Assembly: GCF_002258785.1 (NCBI RefSeq)
Contig: NZ_NOYI01000002.1
Span: 186,001 to 250,000 of the forward strand
Source of the DNA: Rhodococcus sp. 06-235-1A
GTDB lineage: Bacteria; Actinomycetota; Actinomycetes; Mycobacteriales; Mycobacteriaceae
DNA: 64,000 nt
Direction of reading: 5' to 3'
The position numbers and the translations under genes are program-made. The notes below the pieces were generated by a model. The model saw only the letters and a program-made list of their open reading frames with translations, searched no databases and was not told the origin of the DNA. Positions 43,911 to 51,291 of this stretch are shown here, in pieces. Each line of letters starts with the position of its first letter. The stretch's first letter is position 1.

Positions 43911-45095
43911 TCATGTGCCCTGGGAAACACTCCTCGGGGTAGCCGAGACGGCCCGCAAAAAGCAACGAGCGGACTCGAGCCGATCGACGTCGTAGTCTTC
44001 CCATTTCGCGGCAGGCACATCCTGGCGTCCCACTTCGATGAATCTCCGTCTGGCGAAGAAGTCGGCGGCCTCACCGCTGACGGTCACTGCGAACAGGTTC
44101 GCAATCCCCCGTTCGCGACAGAGTTCGATCAATCCGTCGATCAGGAGGCCCCCGGCTCCGAGCCCGGAAAACTCCGCAACTGTGATCAAACCCGATACCT
44201 CGCCGAATCCTGTTCCGGCGTATCGGTCCGTCTCGAGTCCGACGATGCCGGCCAAGTGCCCAGTGCGCAGAACCCGAGCACCGAGACCCCCGGCAGCCAT
44301 CCGCGCAATCTCGATCCGACTGCGCTGCTTGAGAACCCCTTCCCGCACTCCCTGCGCGACCAGCGCCTCGATTGCGGGGAAATCGTCCACCTGAAGTGAG
44401 GCCAGGTGAAGGTATCGCCCTTGGGTCAGGACGGTACCGCGGCCGTCGAAGGTGAACAGCTCGAATTCGAGATCCTCAGCACGGCAGAGGTTTACGCTGT
44501 ACGCCCCGCCTGCAAGCGCCTCCTGAGCCGCATGCGGGAATTCGTCGAGCCCCCGCTCGGCAAGGTGCCGGGTGAGACGCTCACGGTGCAGGTCGATATC
44601 CGCGAAGCTGCGAGGCGGAGTCCCCCAGCCGCCGCCCGGATCGGTGAGCACCATCTTGGATGCCCTGACGCTCGCAGCGACGGACCCGGCAGTGCGCGCA
44701 ACGGCAGAAGACTCGCTCCCGATCACGACGCATTCCGAGTCCGCGATAGCAAGCCACAGACGGGCGATGGCCTCGTCGCTCCACGCCGAGGAGCCGTCCA
44801 TGGCCAGACCACCGACCGCAGTGGCGGTGTCCGAGACGCAATCGGTCGGAACGACGAAGATGAATCGCGTATCGCCCGTAGTGAATTCACCCACTGTGCG
44901 GCTGACTGCTTGCAGCCCGGCGGCACTCAAGACAGGTAGGGCGACCACTATGGTGACCCCTCGGAACTCCTCGATGAAGAAGTCTCGCTCGGACACGGGC
45001 ACGCCGCTTGATGTCAGTTCGACTGCCGTCTCGCGTGGTGCCGCCCGTCTCGGCCGCAGTGTGCGCGGATTGGCTGACACGTCATCGTTCGTCAT
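43911..45095 (-). CDS. N-acetylglutamate synthase-like protein (kinase-like domain plus GNAT)
   Basis: The 394-residue protein has an N-terminal amino-acid-kinase-like region (about 30-200; VTIVVALPVLS, IADSECVVIGSE). A GNAT acetyltransferase follows (about 250-385), with a GLGAGGLLIDGLIELCRERG acetyl-CoA loop and KWEDYDVDR near the end. ELFTFDGRGTVL and KWxxYD resemble ArgA, which makes N-acetylglutamate for arginine synthesis. The kinase part is degenerate. I chose ATG 45095 over the upstream ATG. No other arg gene is near, so the assignment is moderate. Confidence 0.7.
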   Translation of the reverse strand: MTNDDVSANPRTLRPRRAAPRETAVELTSSGVPVSERDFFIEEFRGVTIVVALPVLSAAGLQAVSRTVGEFTTGDTRFIFVVPTDCVSDTATAVGGLAMDGSSAWSDEAIARLWLAIADSECVVIGSESSAVARTAGSVAASVRASKMVLTDPGGGWGTPPRSFADIDLHRERLTRHLAERGLDEFPHAAQEALAGGAYSVNLCRAEDLEFELFTFDGRGTVLTQGRYLHLASLQVDDFPAIEALVAQGVREGVLKQRSRIEIARMAAGGLGARVLRTGHLAGIVGLETDRYAGTGFGEVSGLITVAEFSGLGAGGLLIDGLIELCRERGIANLFAVTVSGEAADFFARRRFIEVGRQDVPAAKWEDYDVDRLESARCFLRAVSATPRSVSQGT

Positions 45096-45231
45096 GATTG
45101 CTTCAGTCTGGACTGTGTGCACCGCACCCCGCAACGTGATCGGAACCGAATGGCGGACATGCGATATATCGGGCGATCCATTATCGCCGTTCGTTTTCAC
45201 ATTCGAATGCGACGGCCGCCCGCAGGCTCGT

Positions 45232-45237
45232 TATGCT
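45232..45237 (+). promoter_or_regulatory. -10 element of the HAD gene, leaderless
   Basis: TATGCT ends 6 nt before ATG 45244, and there is no usable Shine-Dalgarno sequence. This supports both the start choice and a leaderless mRNA. Confidence 0.55.
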
Positions 45238-45243
45238 GCGAGG

Positions 45244-45897
45244 ATGGCGACGCGAGGGATCGTGTTTTTCGACATCGACGGAACACTCGTGCCAACGACG
45301 TCCAGCGGCAGTTTTCTCGCCGCGCGCCTCGGCCACCACGAGGAACTCGATGACGCCGAGCGGCGGTACGCGGCAGGTGAGCTGACGAACGCCGAGGTAA
45401 GTGTCATCGATGCCAGGGGGTGGCGCGGCGTCGATATCAGCACCGTCGATCGATGGCTCGACGACCTTCCGCTGATCAATGGCATCGGAGAGGTGGCGTC
45501 CTGGTGCCGCAGTCATCGGATCGAACCGGTACTGGCCTCGCTGGCTTGGCAGCCCGTCAGTCGTTCGATTTCGAGGCGATATGGCTTCACCGTCAACGGT
45601 GGACCCCGAGTCGGCGTCTCCGGGTTCGTCTACAACGGGACCGTGGCCGAACACTTCGACGAATACGACAAGCGCGATCGGGCGCTCGCTCTTGCAGTCG
45701 AGCGGCACGTGCGAGCGCAGCAGTGCTGCGCGATCGGTGACAGTCGTTCTGATGTTCCCCTGTTCGAGGTTCTGCCCACATCGCTCGCCCTGAACGCCGG
45801 CCCGGACGCCCAGGAGGCAGCAAGCGACGGCATGGATACCCAGGATTTGACCGAGGTCATTCCATGGTTACAGGAATGGGAACTCGGCCTCGACTGA
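45244..45897 (+). CDS. HAD-superfamily phosphatase (HAD-IB, SerB-like)
   Basis: The 217-residue protein has HAD motif I (FFDIDGTLV, nucleophile and acid Asp at about 10 and 12), motif II region LASLAW, and a motif IV CAIGDSRSDVPLFE. The small helical cap after motif I fits subclass IB, which includes phosphoserine phosphatase. It hydrolyses a small phosphate ester; which one is not clear. Its last 30 bp overlap the convergent GNAT gene. Confidence 0.85.
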   Translation: MATRGIVFFDIDGTLVPTTSSGSFLAARLGHHEELDDAERRYAAGELTNAEVSVIDARGWRGVDISTVDRWLDDLPLINGIGEVASWCRSHRIEPVLASLAWQPVSRSISRRYGFTVNGGPRVGVSGFVYNGTVAEHFDEYDKRDRALALAVERHVRAQQCCAIGDSRSDVPLFEVLPTSLALNAGPDAQEAASDGMDTQDLTEVIPWLQEWELGLD

Positions 45898-46395
45898 ACC
45901 TCCAGTACGCTGCGTCCGGCGAACGAGTCTGCGCTCGACTCGACCCGATGCTGCGTCCGTCTGCGTGTCGTCCGTTCCGATCCACCCTGCGTTCTCGTAC
46001 ACGCCGATCGCACGTTCGTTGTCCTCGATCACCCACAGCACGCAGGTCTCGCAGCCGACGGAGTCTGCAAAACTGTCGACCGCACGCAGCAAGCGCGTGG
46101 CAATCCCCTCTCCCCAAACCTCCGGATCGACAGCAAGGTAGAAAAGTTCGAGGACATCGCCCAGAGGTGCACCCAGCGCGAACCCGACAGATCTACCGCG
46201 GCGCTCTGCGACGAGAACACATGCGTCGACGAACTCCAGCCGGCGTCGAATGCCTGCCACCGCCGCCGAAACGTCTCCCGGTTCCACACTTCCATCGCGG
46301 ATCGCTGTCGAGCGAACCCAGATCGACGCCAACATCTGCGGATCATCGACGTCCCTGGCGTCGACAGAGCGGATGGCACAGTCAACGGATTCCAT
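45868..46395 (-). CDS. GNAT family N-acetyltransferase
   Basis: The 175-residue protein shows strand 4 LELFYLAVDPEVWGEGIATRLL (acetyl-CoA loop) and VLWVIEDNERAIGVYENAGW, the core of a single-domain GNAT. The start at ATG 46395 follows a -10 element by 6 nt, which makes the longer frame unlikely. The acceptor is unknown. It is divergent from the 46445 gene with only 49 bp between start codons. Confidence 0.88.
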   Translation of the reverse strand: MESVDCAIRSVDARDVDDPQMLASIWVRSTAIRDGSVEPGDVSAAVAGIRRRLEFVDACVLVAERRGRSVGFALGAPLGDVLELFYLAVDPEVWGEGIATRLLRAVDSFADSVGCETCVLWVIEDNERAIGVYENAGWIGTDDTQTDAASGRVERRLVRRTQRTGGSVEAEFPFL

Positions 46396-46401
46396 GGGGT
46401 C

Positions 46402-46407
46402 AGGATA
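46402..46407 (-). promoter_or_regulatory. -10 element of the GNAT gene, leaderless
   Basis: On the minus strand TATCCT ends 6 nt before ATG 46395. Together with 46433-46438 it makes a compact divergent promoter pair. Confidence 0.55.
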
Positions 46408-46432
46408 CGTTCCATCGACACCGCTGCCGCGA

Positions 46433-46438
46433 TATTCT
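46433..46438 (+). promoter_or_regulatory. -10 element of the 46445 gene, leaderless
   Basis: TATTCT ends 6 nt before ATG 46445. TTCCAT lies 17 bp further upstream as a weak -35. No Shine-Dalgarno sequence is present. Confidence 0.55.
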
Positions 46439-46444
46439 CGGGCG

Positions 46445-46984
46445 ATGGCCACCAACCCCGCAGTCAGGATCTCCCGGTTGCGTGCGTTGATCGACCACCC
46501 CCGCACGGGTAGCTCGGAACGGGACACCGCTCAGCGCATGCTGAATCGGATACTTCGCACGTCGCGGCCGATCACGGACGCTCACCGACAGTACGGTTCG
46601 GGGTACAGCCGGCTCGGCCGACATGCTGGCCTCGACAGCATCGCCGAGATGATTCGCGATGACATCACCATGGCCCGGACCAATCGGCTTTCCGCAGCCG
46701 AACTATCCGAGGTCGCCCCTCTCGATCCGGTTGCCAACGCACCCAAGGACATACAGATCGACGTCGACGTACTCCACGACTGCGAGATCGTCGTCACCAT
46801 CAGCTGCATTCCAACCGCTTGGGGCTGGTGCCGCGACGGCGGAATCGACGTCTACTCCCCCGCGCTTCGTGCACTCGTGGATGAGCTCGCGTCGATCGTC
46901 GACAGCTTCGACCATTCCGGGGAAGACATCACGAACCGATTCTTCGGTCGAGTTCGCGTCGGAGACACCACTGTGGTGTGGTGA
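46445..46984 (+). CDS. Conserved hypothetical protein (possibly DUF2786-like N terminus)
   Basis: I do not recognise this 179-residue protein with certainty. The first 40 residues (RISRLRALIDHPRTGSSERD) recall the helical start of DUF2786 proteins. The middle has a beta-rich stretch (IDVDVLHDCEIVVTISCIPTAWGWC) with three cysteines. It is soluble, with no signal peptide. It is divergent from the GNAT gene. Confidence 0.7.
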   Translation: MATNPAVRISRLRALIDHPRTGSSERDTAQRMLNRILRTSRPITDAHRQYGSGYSRLGRHAGLDSIAEMIRDDITMARTNRLSAAELSEVAPLDPVANAPKDIQIDVDVLHDCEIVVTISCIPTAWGWCRDGGIDVYSPALRALVDELASIVDSFDHSGEDITNRFFGRVRVGDTTVVW

Positions 46985-47026
46985 CACTGCCGTAGCTCCC
47001 GGAAATCCTGAGAGGCGATCGATTCG

Positions 47027-47701
47027 ATGTCAACGCTGTCCACCCGAGCCGGAGCGGCCCCGTACACCAAGCTTGTCCTCCGAGTGTACGACCTCTGGGT
47101 CGTCCTGATCTCGAACAATTACGGGTGGCGATGCAACAGAGCGCATTTCAGCGATCTCTACCGTCAACACATCGGCCACCGCCACCTCGAAGTCGGTCCC
47201 GGATCGGGCTGGGCACTCGCCAACATCGATCTCCCCGCCGATATCGAACTCACCCTCCTCGACCTCAATGCCAACTCACTCGATCACACGGCATCCCGAT
47301 TGAATCTCTCTCTCACACTGATCGAGCACGATGTTCTACTGCCCCTGAATGCAAGCGTGGACAAGTTCGATTCGGTGGCGATCAACTACGTTCTACACTG
47401 CCTCCCCGGAGAGTGGTCCACCAAGGCCACAGCGCTGACGAACCTTGCGCGGACTCTGACGCCGGAGGGTGTGTTGTTCGGATCGACAGTGATCGGTGTC
47501 GACCAGAACTTCTCCGTGCTCGGTAAGGTATTGATGTTCGCCTACAACAAATTCGGCGTGTTCGGGAATCGCCGGGACGATCTGCCGGGCCTTCGTCGAG
47601 TACTGTCCGAGAGGTTCGAGCACGTCGAGGTGACGATGGTCGGCAATGTCGCGCTCTTCGTGGCTCGACGCCCTCGTCGACACGCCCGCGCAAGTCCGTA
47701 G
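47027..47701 (+). CDS. Class I SAM-dependent methyltransferase
   Basis: The 224-residue protein has motif I HLEVGPGSGWALANI (about 53-67), an acidic residue after strand 2 (LTLLDLN), and INYVLHCLPGEW at motif IV. It begins with helices including TKLVLRVYDLWVVLISNNYGW. GAGAGG lies upstream of the ATG. The substrate is not evident; the family resembles small ubiE/lipid-type methyltransferases of actinobacteria. Confidence 0.87.
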   Translation: MSTLSTRAGAAPYTKLVLRVYDLWVVLISNNYGWRCNRAHFSDLYRQHIGHRHLEVGPGSGWALANIDLPADIELTLLDLNANSLDHTASRLNLSLTLIEHDVLLPLNASVDKFDSVAINYVLHCLPGEWSTKATALTNLARTLTPEGVLFGSTVIGVDQNFSVLGKVLMFAYNKFGVFGNRRDDLPGLRRVLSERFEHVEVTMVGNVALFVARRPRRHARASP

Positions 47702-47850
47702 ATCCCGAAGGTCCATCAGCTCGACCATCAGTCGCGCAGCGCCTACGGACCCGCACCCTCCGCCTGGGTCACGCGATACGGTGAAGGGGAACGGTTGGAC
47801 CACGGATGAACTCTTCGTGGCAATCGTGCACACGGATCGCACCCGCCGAA

Positions 47851-47856
47851 TAGCAT
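47851..47856 (+). promoter_or_regulatory. -10 element of the GGDEF-EAL gene, leaderless GTG
   Basis: TAGCAT ends 7 nt before GTG 47864 and there is no Shine-Dalgarno sequence. This favours GTG 47864 over the later GTG codons. Confidence 0.5.
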
Positions 47857-47863
47857 CGAACCG

Positions 47864-50098
47864 GTGCCGCTCGGATTACGGGTGAGTCGGATCGGAGGGG
47901 CCGTGGACGACATCACGGGCATTCCAGTGGACCTTCGGTCGTTTCTCGATCGATTTCCCGACTTCGTATCACTGTCCGACTTCTCGGGAAAGATCCTGTA
48001 CATCAATCCGGCCGGCTTGGAACTGATCGGATCGGCGAGTCTTGCAGCCGCCGTAGAGCTGAGTGCCCTCGAATTCCTCACCCCGGATGGGCTCGAACTC
48101 GCGAATGACATCGGAGCCGGTCTGCGCGCCGATGGAATGTGGGAGGGTTACTGCGAGTTACGGCATCACGTGACCGGCACCAGCATTCCGGTGGTTGTCA
48201 CCGCCTATGTGATCCATTCCGACAACGGTCGGGCGGACGTGGTCGTCTCCACCATTCGCCACCGACAGACAGACGAACGGCGCAATGCTCGAATGGCCGC
48301 CGATGCACTCGTCGCAGGCCGGCACGCTCGAGAGCAGAAGGCTCTCGCCGATCTCAGCAGATTCGCCGTCATCGCCGACTTACCGACACTGCTCACCGCC
48401 GCTACCGATACCGCAGCAACGTTGATCGGCGTCGGAAACTCGGCAATTGCCCATCTCGAACGTCCCGACGATCCCTACCTGACCATGGACGCAGCAAGCG
48501 GCGTACTCGGTGTACGGCAAAGTGTTCCATCGGGCGACGGTTCGTTGATGGGATACGTTCTGGCGAATTCCGAGTCGGCAGTATGCAACGACCGCACTGT
48601 CGAGACGCGCTTTCGCACCGAGACCATGGCAGCGTTCGGACTCCGGAGCGGAGTCGGAGTTCCGATCCTCGACGTCGCCGGCGACGCCTGGGGCGTGCTC
48701 ACGATCCACAGCGCGGAGGCCCGTCACTACCGCGACGAGGAAGTGTCGTTTCTCGGTTCCGTCGCCGGGATCGTGTCCGCAGCGAACCGGCGGATCGATC
48801 TGGAACGCCAACTGAGACGACGCAGTACGCACGACGCACTCACCGGGCTACCCAACCGCACGCTCGCCTACGACGTCATCGATGCTGCACTGGCCCGCGC
48901 GCGGCAACAGTCCGCCACCGTCGCACTGCTGCTGCTCGACATCGACGATTTCAAGATCATCAACGACAGCCTGGGCCACGAAGCCGGAGACAAGGCATTG
49001 GTCAAGTTCGTCTCCCGACTCGTCTCGGCGATTCGGGAGGCGGACACGGTCGCACGCCTGGGCGGCGACGAGTTCCTGATCGTGTGCGAAGGCGTGGACA
49101 GTGTCGCGCATGCCGAAGAACTCGCACGACACATCACCAGTTCCATCGCGGTGCCGTTTTCTGCCGTCGATGTTCCGATCCCCCTCAGCGCGAGTATCGG
49201 CATCGCTGTGTCCGATCCGAATTCGACGCGACAGGAGCTCATCCATCGCGCGGACTTGGCCATGTACCGTGCAAAGGACAGTGGCACAGGCGGTCACGCC
49301 GTCTTCGATCCCACCGACCTCTACGACGCAGATCGCATCAGGTCACTGTCGATCGATCTCCGAGCGGCGCTGCGGGCCGACGAACTCACTCTCGCCTACC
49401 AACCACTGGTGGACATCGCCACACGGAAAATCGTTGCAGTGGAGGCACTCGCCCGCTGGAATCACCGCGAACTCGGGCCTATCGAACCAAGCGAATTCGT
49501 CGGAGTCGCCGAAAGAACAGGTCTTGCAACACCATTGGGTGCGTGGGCGCTACGTACCGCATGCACGGCCGCGGCGCGGTGGCGAACGTTCTCCGACATC
49601 GTGGTTCGCGTCAACGTCAGCGCGCTTCAACTGCGCGATCCCGACTTTCCCACCGAGGTCGCGTCCGTGCTGGCAGAGACGGGACTACCTGCCTCCGCTC
49701 TCGGACTCGAAGTGACCGAAACCGTGTGGGTCGCCGATACCGAACGGGTCGCCGATACTGTCTCCGCCCTGCACGCCATGGGGGTGGCTCTCCTACTAGA
49801 CGACATGGGTAAAGGCCACAGCTCCATGTCGTATCTCGATCGTTACCCCATGTTCGAGTGCTTCAAGATCGACAAGTCGTACATAACCCGGCTTCCTGCC
49901 CCTCGGGCTCGCGCGATCGTCTCGGCCATCGTCGCGCTTGCCCGGGCATTCGACGTAACCGTCGTCGGCGAAGGGGTCGAGACAGAGGAACAACTCGATG
50001 CATTGGCCGCCGCGGGATGCGATTTCGCCCAGGGGTTTCTGTTGGGACGACCGGTCGACGCCGGTGCAATCGCGGATTTGCTGCTCGCCGGTCCATGA
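47864..50098 (+). CDS. PAS-GAF-GGDEF-EAL cyclic di-GMP turnover protein
   Basis: The 744-residue cytosolic protein holds a PAS domain (about 25-135; GKILYINPAGLELIG), a GAF domain (about 160-305), a GGDEF domain (about 320-475) with RLGGDEF near 398-404, and an EAL domain (about 490-740) with EAL at 527-529. The EAL catalytic set is present: RVNVSA, LEVTET, DDMGKGHSS, FKIDKS, EGVETE and AQGFLLGRP. The usual DDFGTGYSS loop reads DDMGKGHSS, which may alter activity. Both cyclase and phosphodiesterase functions are possible, with PAS/GAF sensing an unknown signal. Confidence 0.93.
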   Translation: MPLGLRVSRIGGAVDDITGIPVDLRSFLDRFPDFVSLSDFSGKILYINPAGLELIGSASLAAAVELSALEFLTPDGLELANDIGAGLRADGMWEGYCELRHHVTGTSIPVVVTAYVIHSDNGRADVVVSTIRHRQTDERRNARMAADALVAGRHAREQKALADLSRFAVIADLPTLLTAATDTAATLIGVGNSAIAHLERPDDPYLTMDAASGVLGVRQSVPSGDGSLMGYVLANSESAVCNDRTVETRFRTETMAAFGLRSGVGVPILDVAGDAWGVLTIHSAEARHYRDEEVSFLGSVAGIVSAANRRIDLERQLRRRSTHDALTGLPNRTLAYDVIDAALARARQQSATVALLLLDIDDFKIINDSLGHEAGDKALVKFVSRLVSAIREADTVARLGGDEFLIVCEGVDSVAHAEELARHITSSIAVPFSAVDVPIPLSASIGIAVSDPNSTRQELIHRADLAMYRAKDSGTGGHAVFDPTDLYDADRIRSLSIDLRAALRADELTLAYQPLVDIATRKIVAVEALARWNHRELGPIEPSEFVGVAERTGLATPLGAWALRTACTAAARWRTFSDIVVRVNVSALQLRDPDFPTEVASVLAETGLPASALGLEVTETVWVADTERVADTVSALHAMGVALLLDDMGKGHSSMSYLDRYPMFECFKIDKSYITRLPAPRARAIVSAIVALARAFDVTVVGEGVETEEQLDALAAAGCDFAQGFLLGRPVDAGAIADLLLAGP

Positions 50099-50321
50099 GT
50101 CACGAGCGGCCGAGGAGTTCGTGATAACGTGCCGAACCAGAGCTACTCGCATAGCCACCCCAGCTGCAGCAGGCACCCGCGCCGCCTCGGTCAGCGCTCG
50201 ACGGGGCAAGGTCTCTCACGGATCTGCGACCGAACCTCACTACCTGATGTTGTACGCCGTGTCCTCGACTTCCGACCGGTGCAGCGGTGCGCGGGGCCGG
50301 TGCACAGAAACCGGAACTGCA

Positions 50322-50738
50322 ATGACGAAGAACCACGCCGAGAAGCGAGCCGCACGGGCGTACGCGCAATCGCACTCACTCCCCTATCGTCAGGCGCTGA
50401 CGTCGATGAGAGCCGCCCGCGCCGACCGCATGTCGTTGTCTCCCTTCGCGCAGCGCCTGCTCATCGAGGCTGTCGAGGGATGCGGCATCCGACACTGGGC
50501 GCGCGTCGACGAATGGGACGGGGTCGGGCGGGTAGCGATAACCGATCTCGGGGGCGAGCGGTTCGTACTCACCGTCGACAGCGTCCTGGTGGTGCTTCGC
50601 GAACACCTCGACCACAACCCGACTCTGCGACCGAACGACATCGACAGCTATTTCGCCGACGAGGCCGTGCAGTCCATTCTGTTCGGCGGCATCATCTACC
50701 GACTCGAACTTCATCGCGGTAGGGGTCTGGTCGCATGA
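50322..50738 (+). CDS. Conserved hypothetical actinobacterial protein
   Basis: The 138-residue protein opens with TKNHAEKRAARAYAQSHSLPYRQAL, a basic helix motif I have seen at the start of several actinobacterial proteins of unknown role. The rest (SPFAQRLLIEAVEGCG, VAITDLGGERFVLTVDSV) is mixed alpha/beta without a known site. It is soluble, with no signal peptide. The 223-bp gap before it shows nothing else. Confidence 0.65.
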   Translation: MTKNHAEKRAARAYAQSHSLPYRQALTSMRAARADRMSLSPFAQRLLIEAVEGCGIRHWARVDEWDGVGRVAITDLGGERFVLTVDSVLVVLREHLDHNPTLRPNDIDSYFADEAVQSILFGGIIYRLELHRGRGLVA

Positions 50739-50750
50739 TCCCCAGTCGAA

Positions 50751-51236
50751 TCAACCTTCTCGCAGCCTGTTTCGGCGATAGTCGGCAACGACAACGAGCA
50801 GCCCCGGAATTCCTGCCACAGTCCAGGGCACCACCGCGCCCAACGTCGGAACGACCTGCACCACTCCGAGACCGCAGAAGTCCGACGAGTTTCCACATAC
50901 GATCGCGTCGTACGGCGCTGCGGTAAGAAACACGAACAGGGCGGTGGTCAGAAAAGACAGCACCCCTGTCGCTACTGCGGCACCGATTGCTATCCGCGGC
51001 GCGGACAACCTCCACCAGCACGACGCGAGCAACGCCACGCAGCCGATGAGCCCAACCAGCGCTGTCGCCGCACCGACCTCGCCACCGTGGCTGTCGACGG
51101 TCGGACCGAGAAGAAAGCCGAGTTGAACTGCGCCACCGGCAAGCAGGCCGGTTCCGGCGAGAGGAAGACATCCACTCAGTAGCACCGAAGTGCGATCGGG
51201 CGAGGGGTTCGGAAAGCGACGACTACCTCTTTCCAC
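50751..51236 (-). CDS. Small membrane protein, four predicted helices
   Basis: About 161 residues with hydrophobic segments near 12-35, 50-70, 75-100 and 125-150 and two cysteines in IVCGNSSDFCG that could form a disulphide. The start is uncertain: GTG 51236 (with TACATT just upstream) or GTG 51254. It is divergent from helR, and the rifamycin-associated element lies between them. The function is unknown. Confidence 0.65.
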   Translation of the reverse strand: MERGSRRFPNPSPDRTSVLLSGCLPLAGTGLLAGGAVQLGFLLGPTVDSHGGEVGAATALVGLIGCVALLASCWWRLSAPRIAIGAAVATGVLSFLTTALFVFLTAAPYDAIVCGNSSDFCGLGVVQVVPTLGAVVPWTVAGIPGLLVVVADYRRNRLREG

Positions 51237-51257
51237 TTTCAATGTATAGCGCACCCC

Positions 51258-51277
51258 GGGGCTTGCGGCAAGACCCC
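51258..51277. promoter_or_regulatory. Rifamycin-associated element (RAE) upstream of helR
   Basis: GGGGCTTGCGGCAAGACCCC is an interrupted inverted repeat with arms GGGGCTTG and CAAG(A)CCCC. It matches, as I remember it, the RAE found upstream of rifamycin-inducible genes in actinomycetes, with one changed base. It lies 14 bp before the helR ATG and 21 bp from the divergent gene. Confidence 0.8.
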
Positions 51278-51291
51278 GTAGAGGGCTCAGA

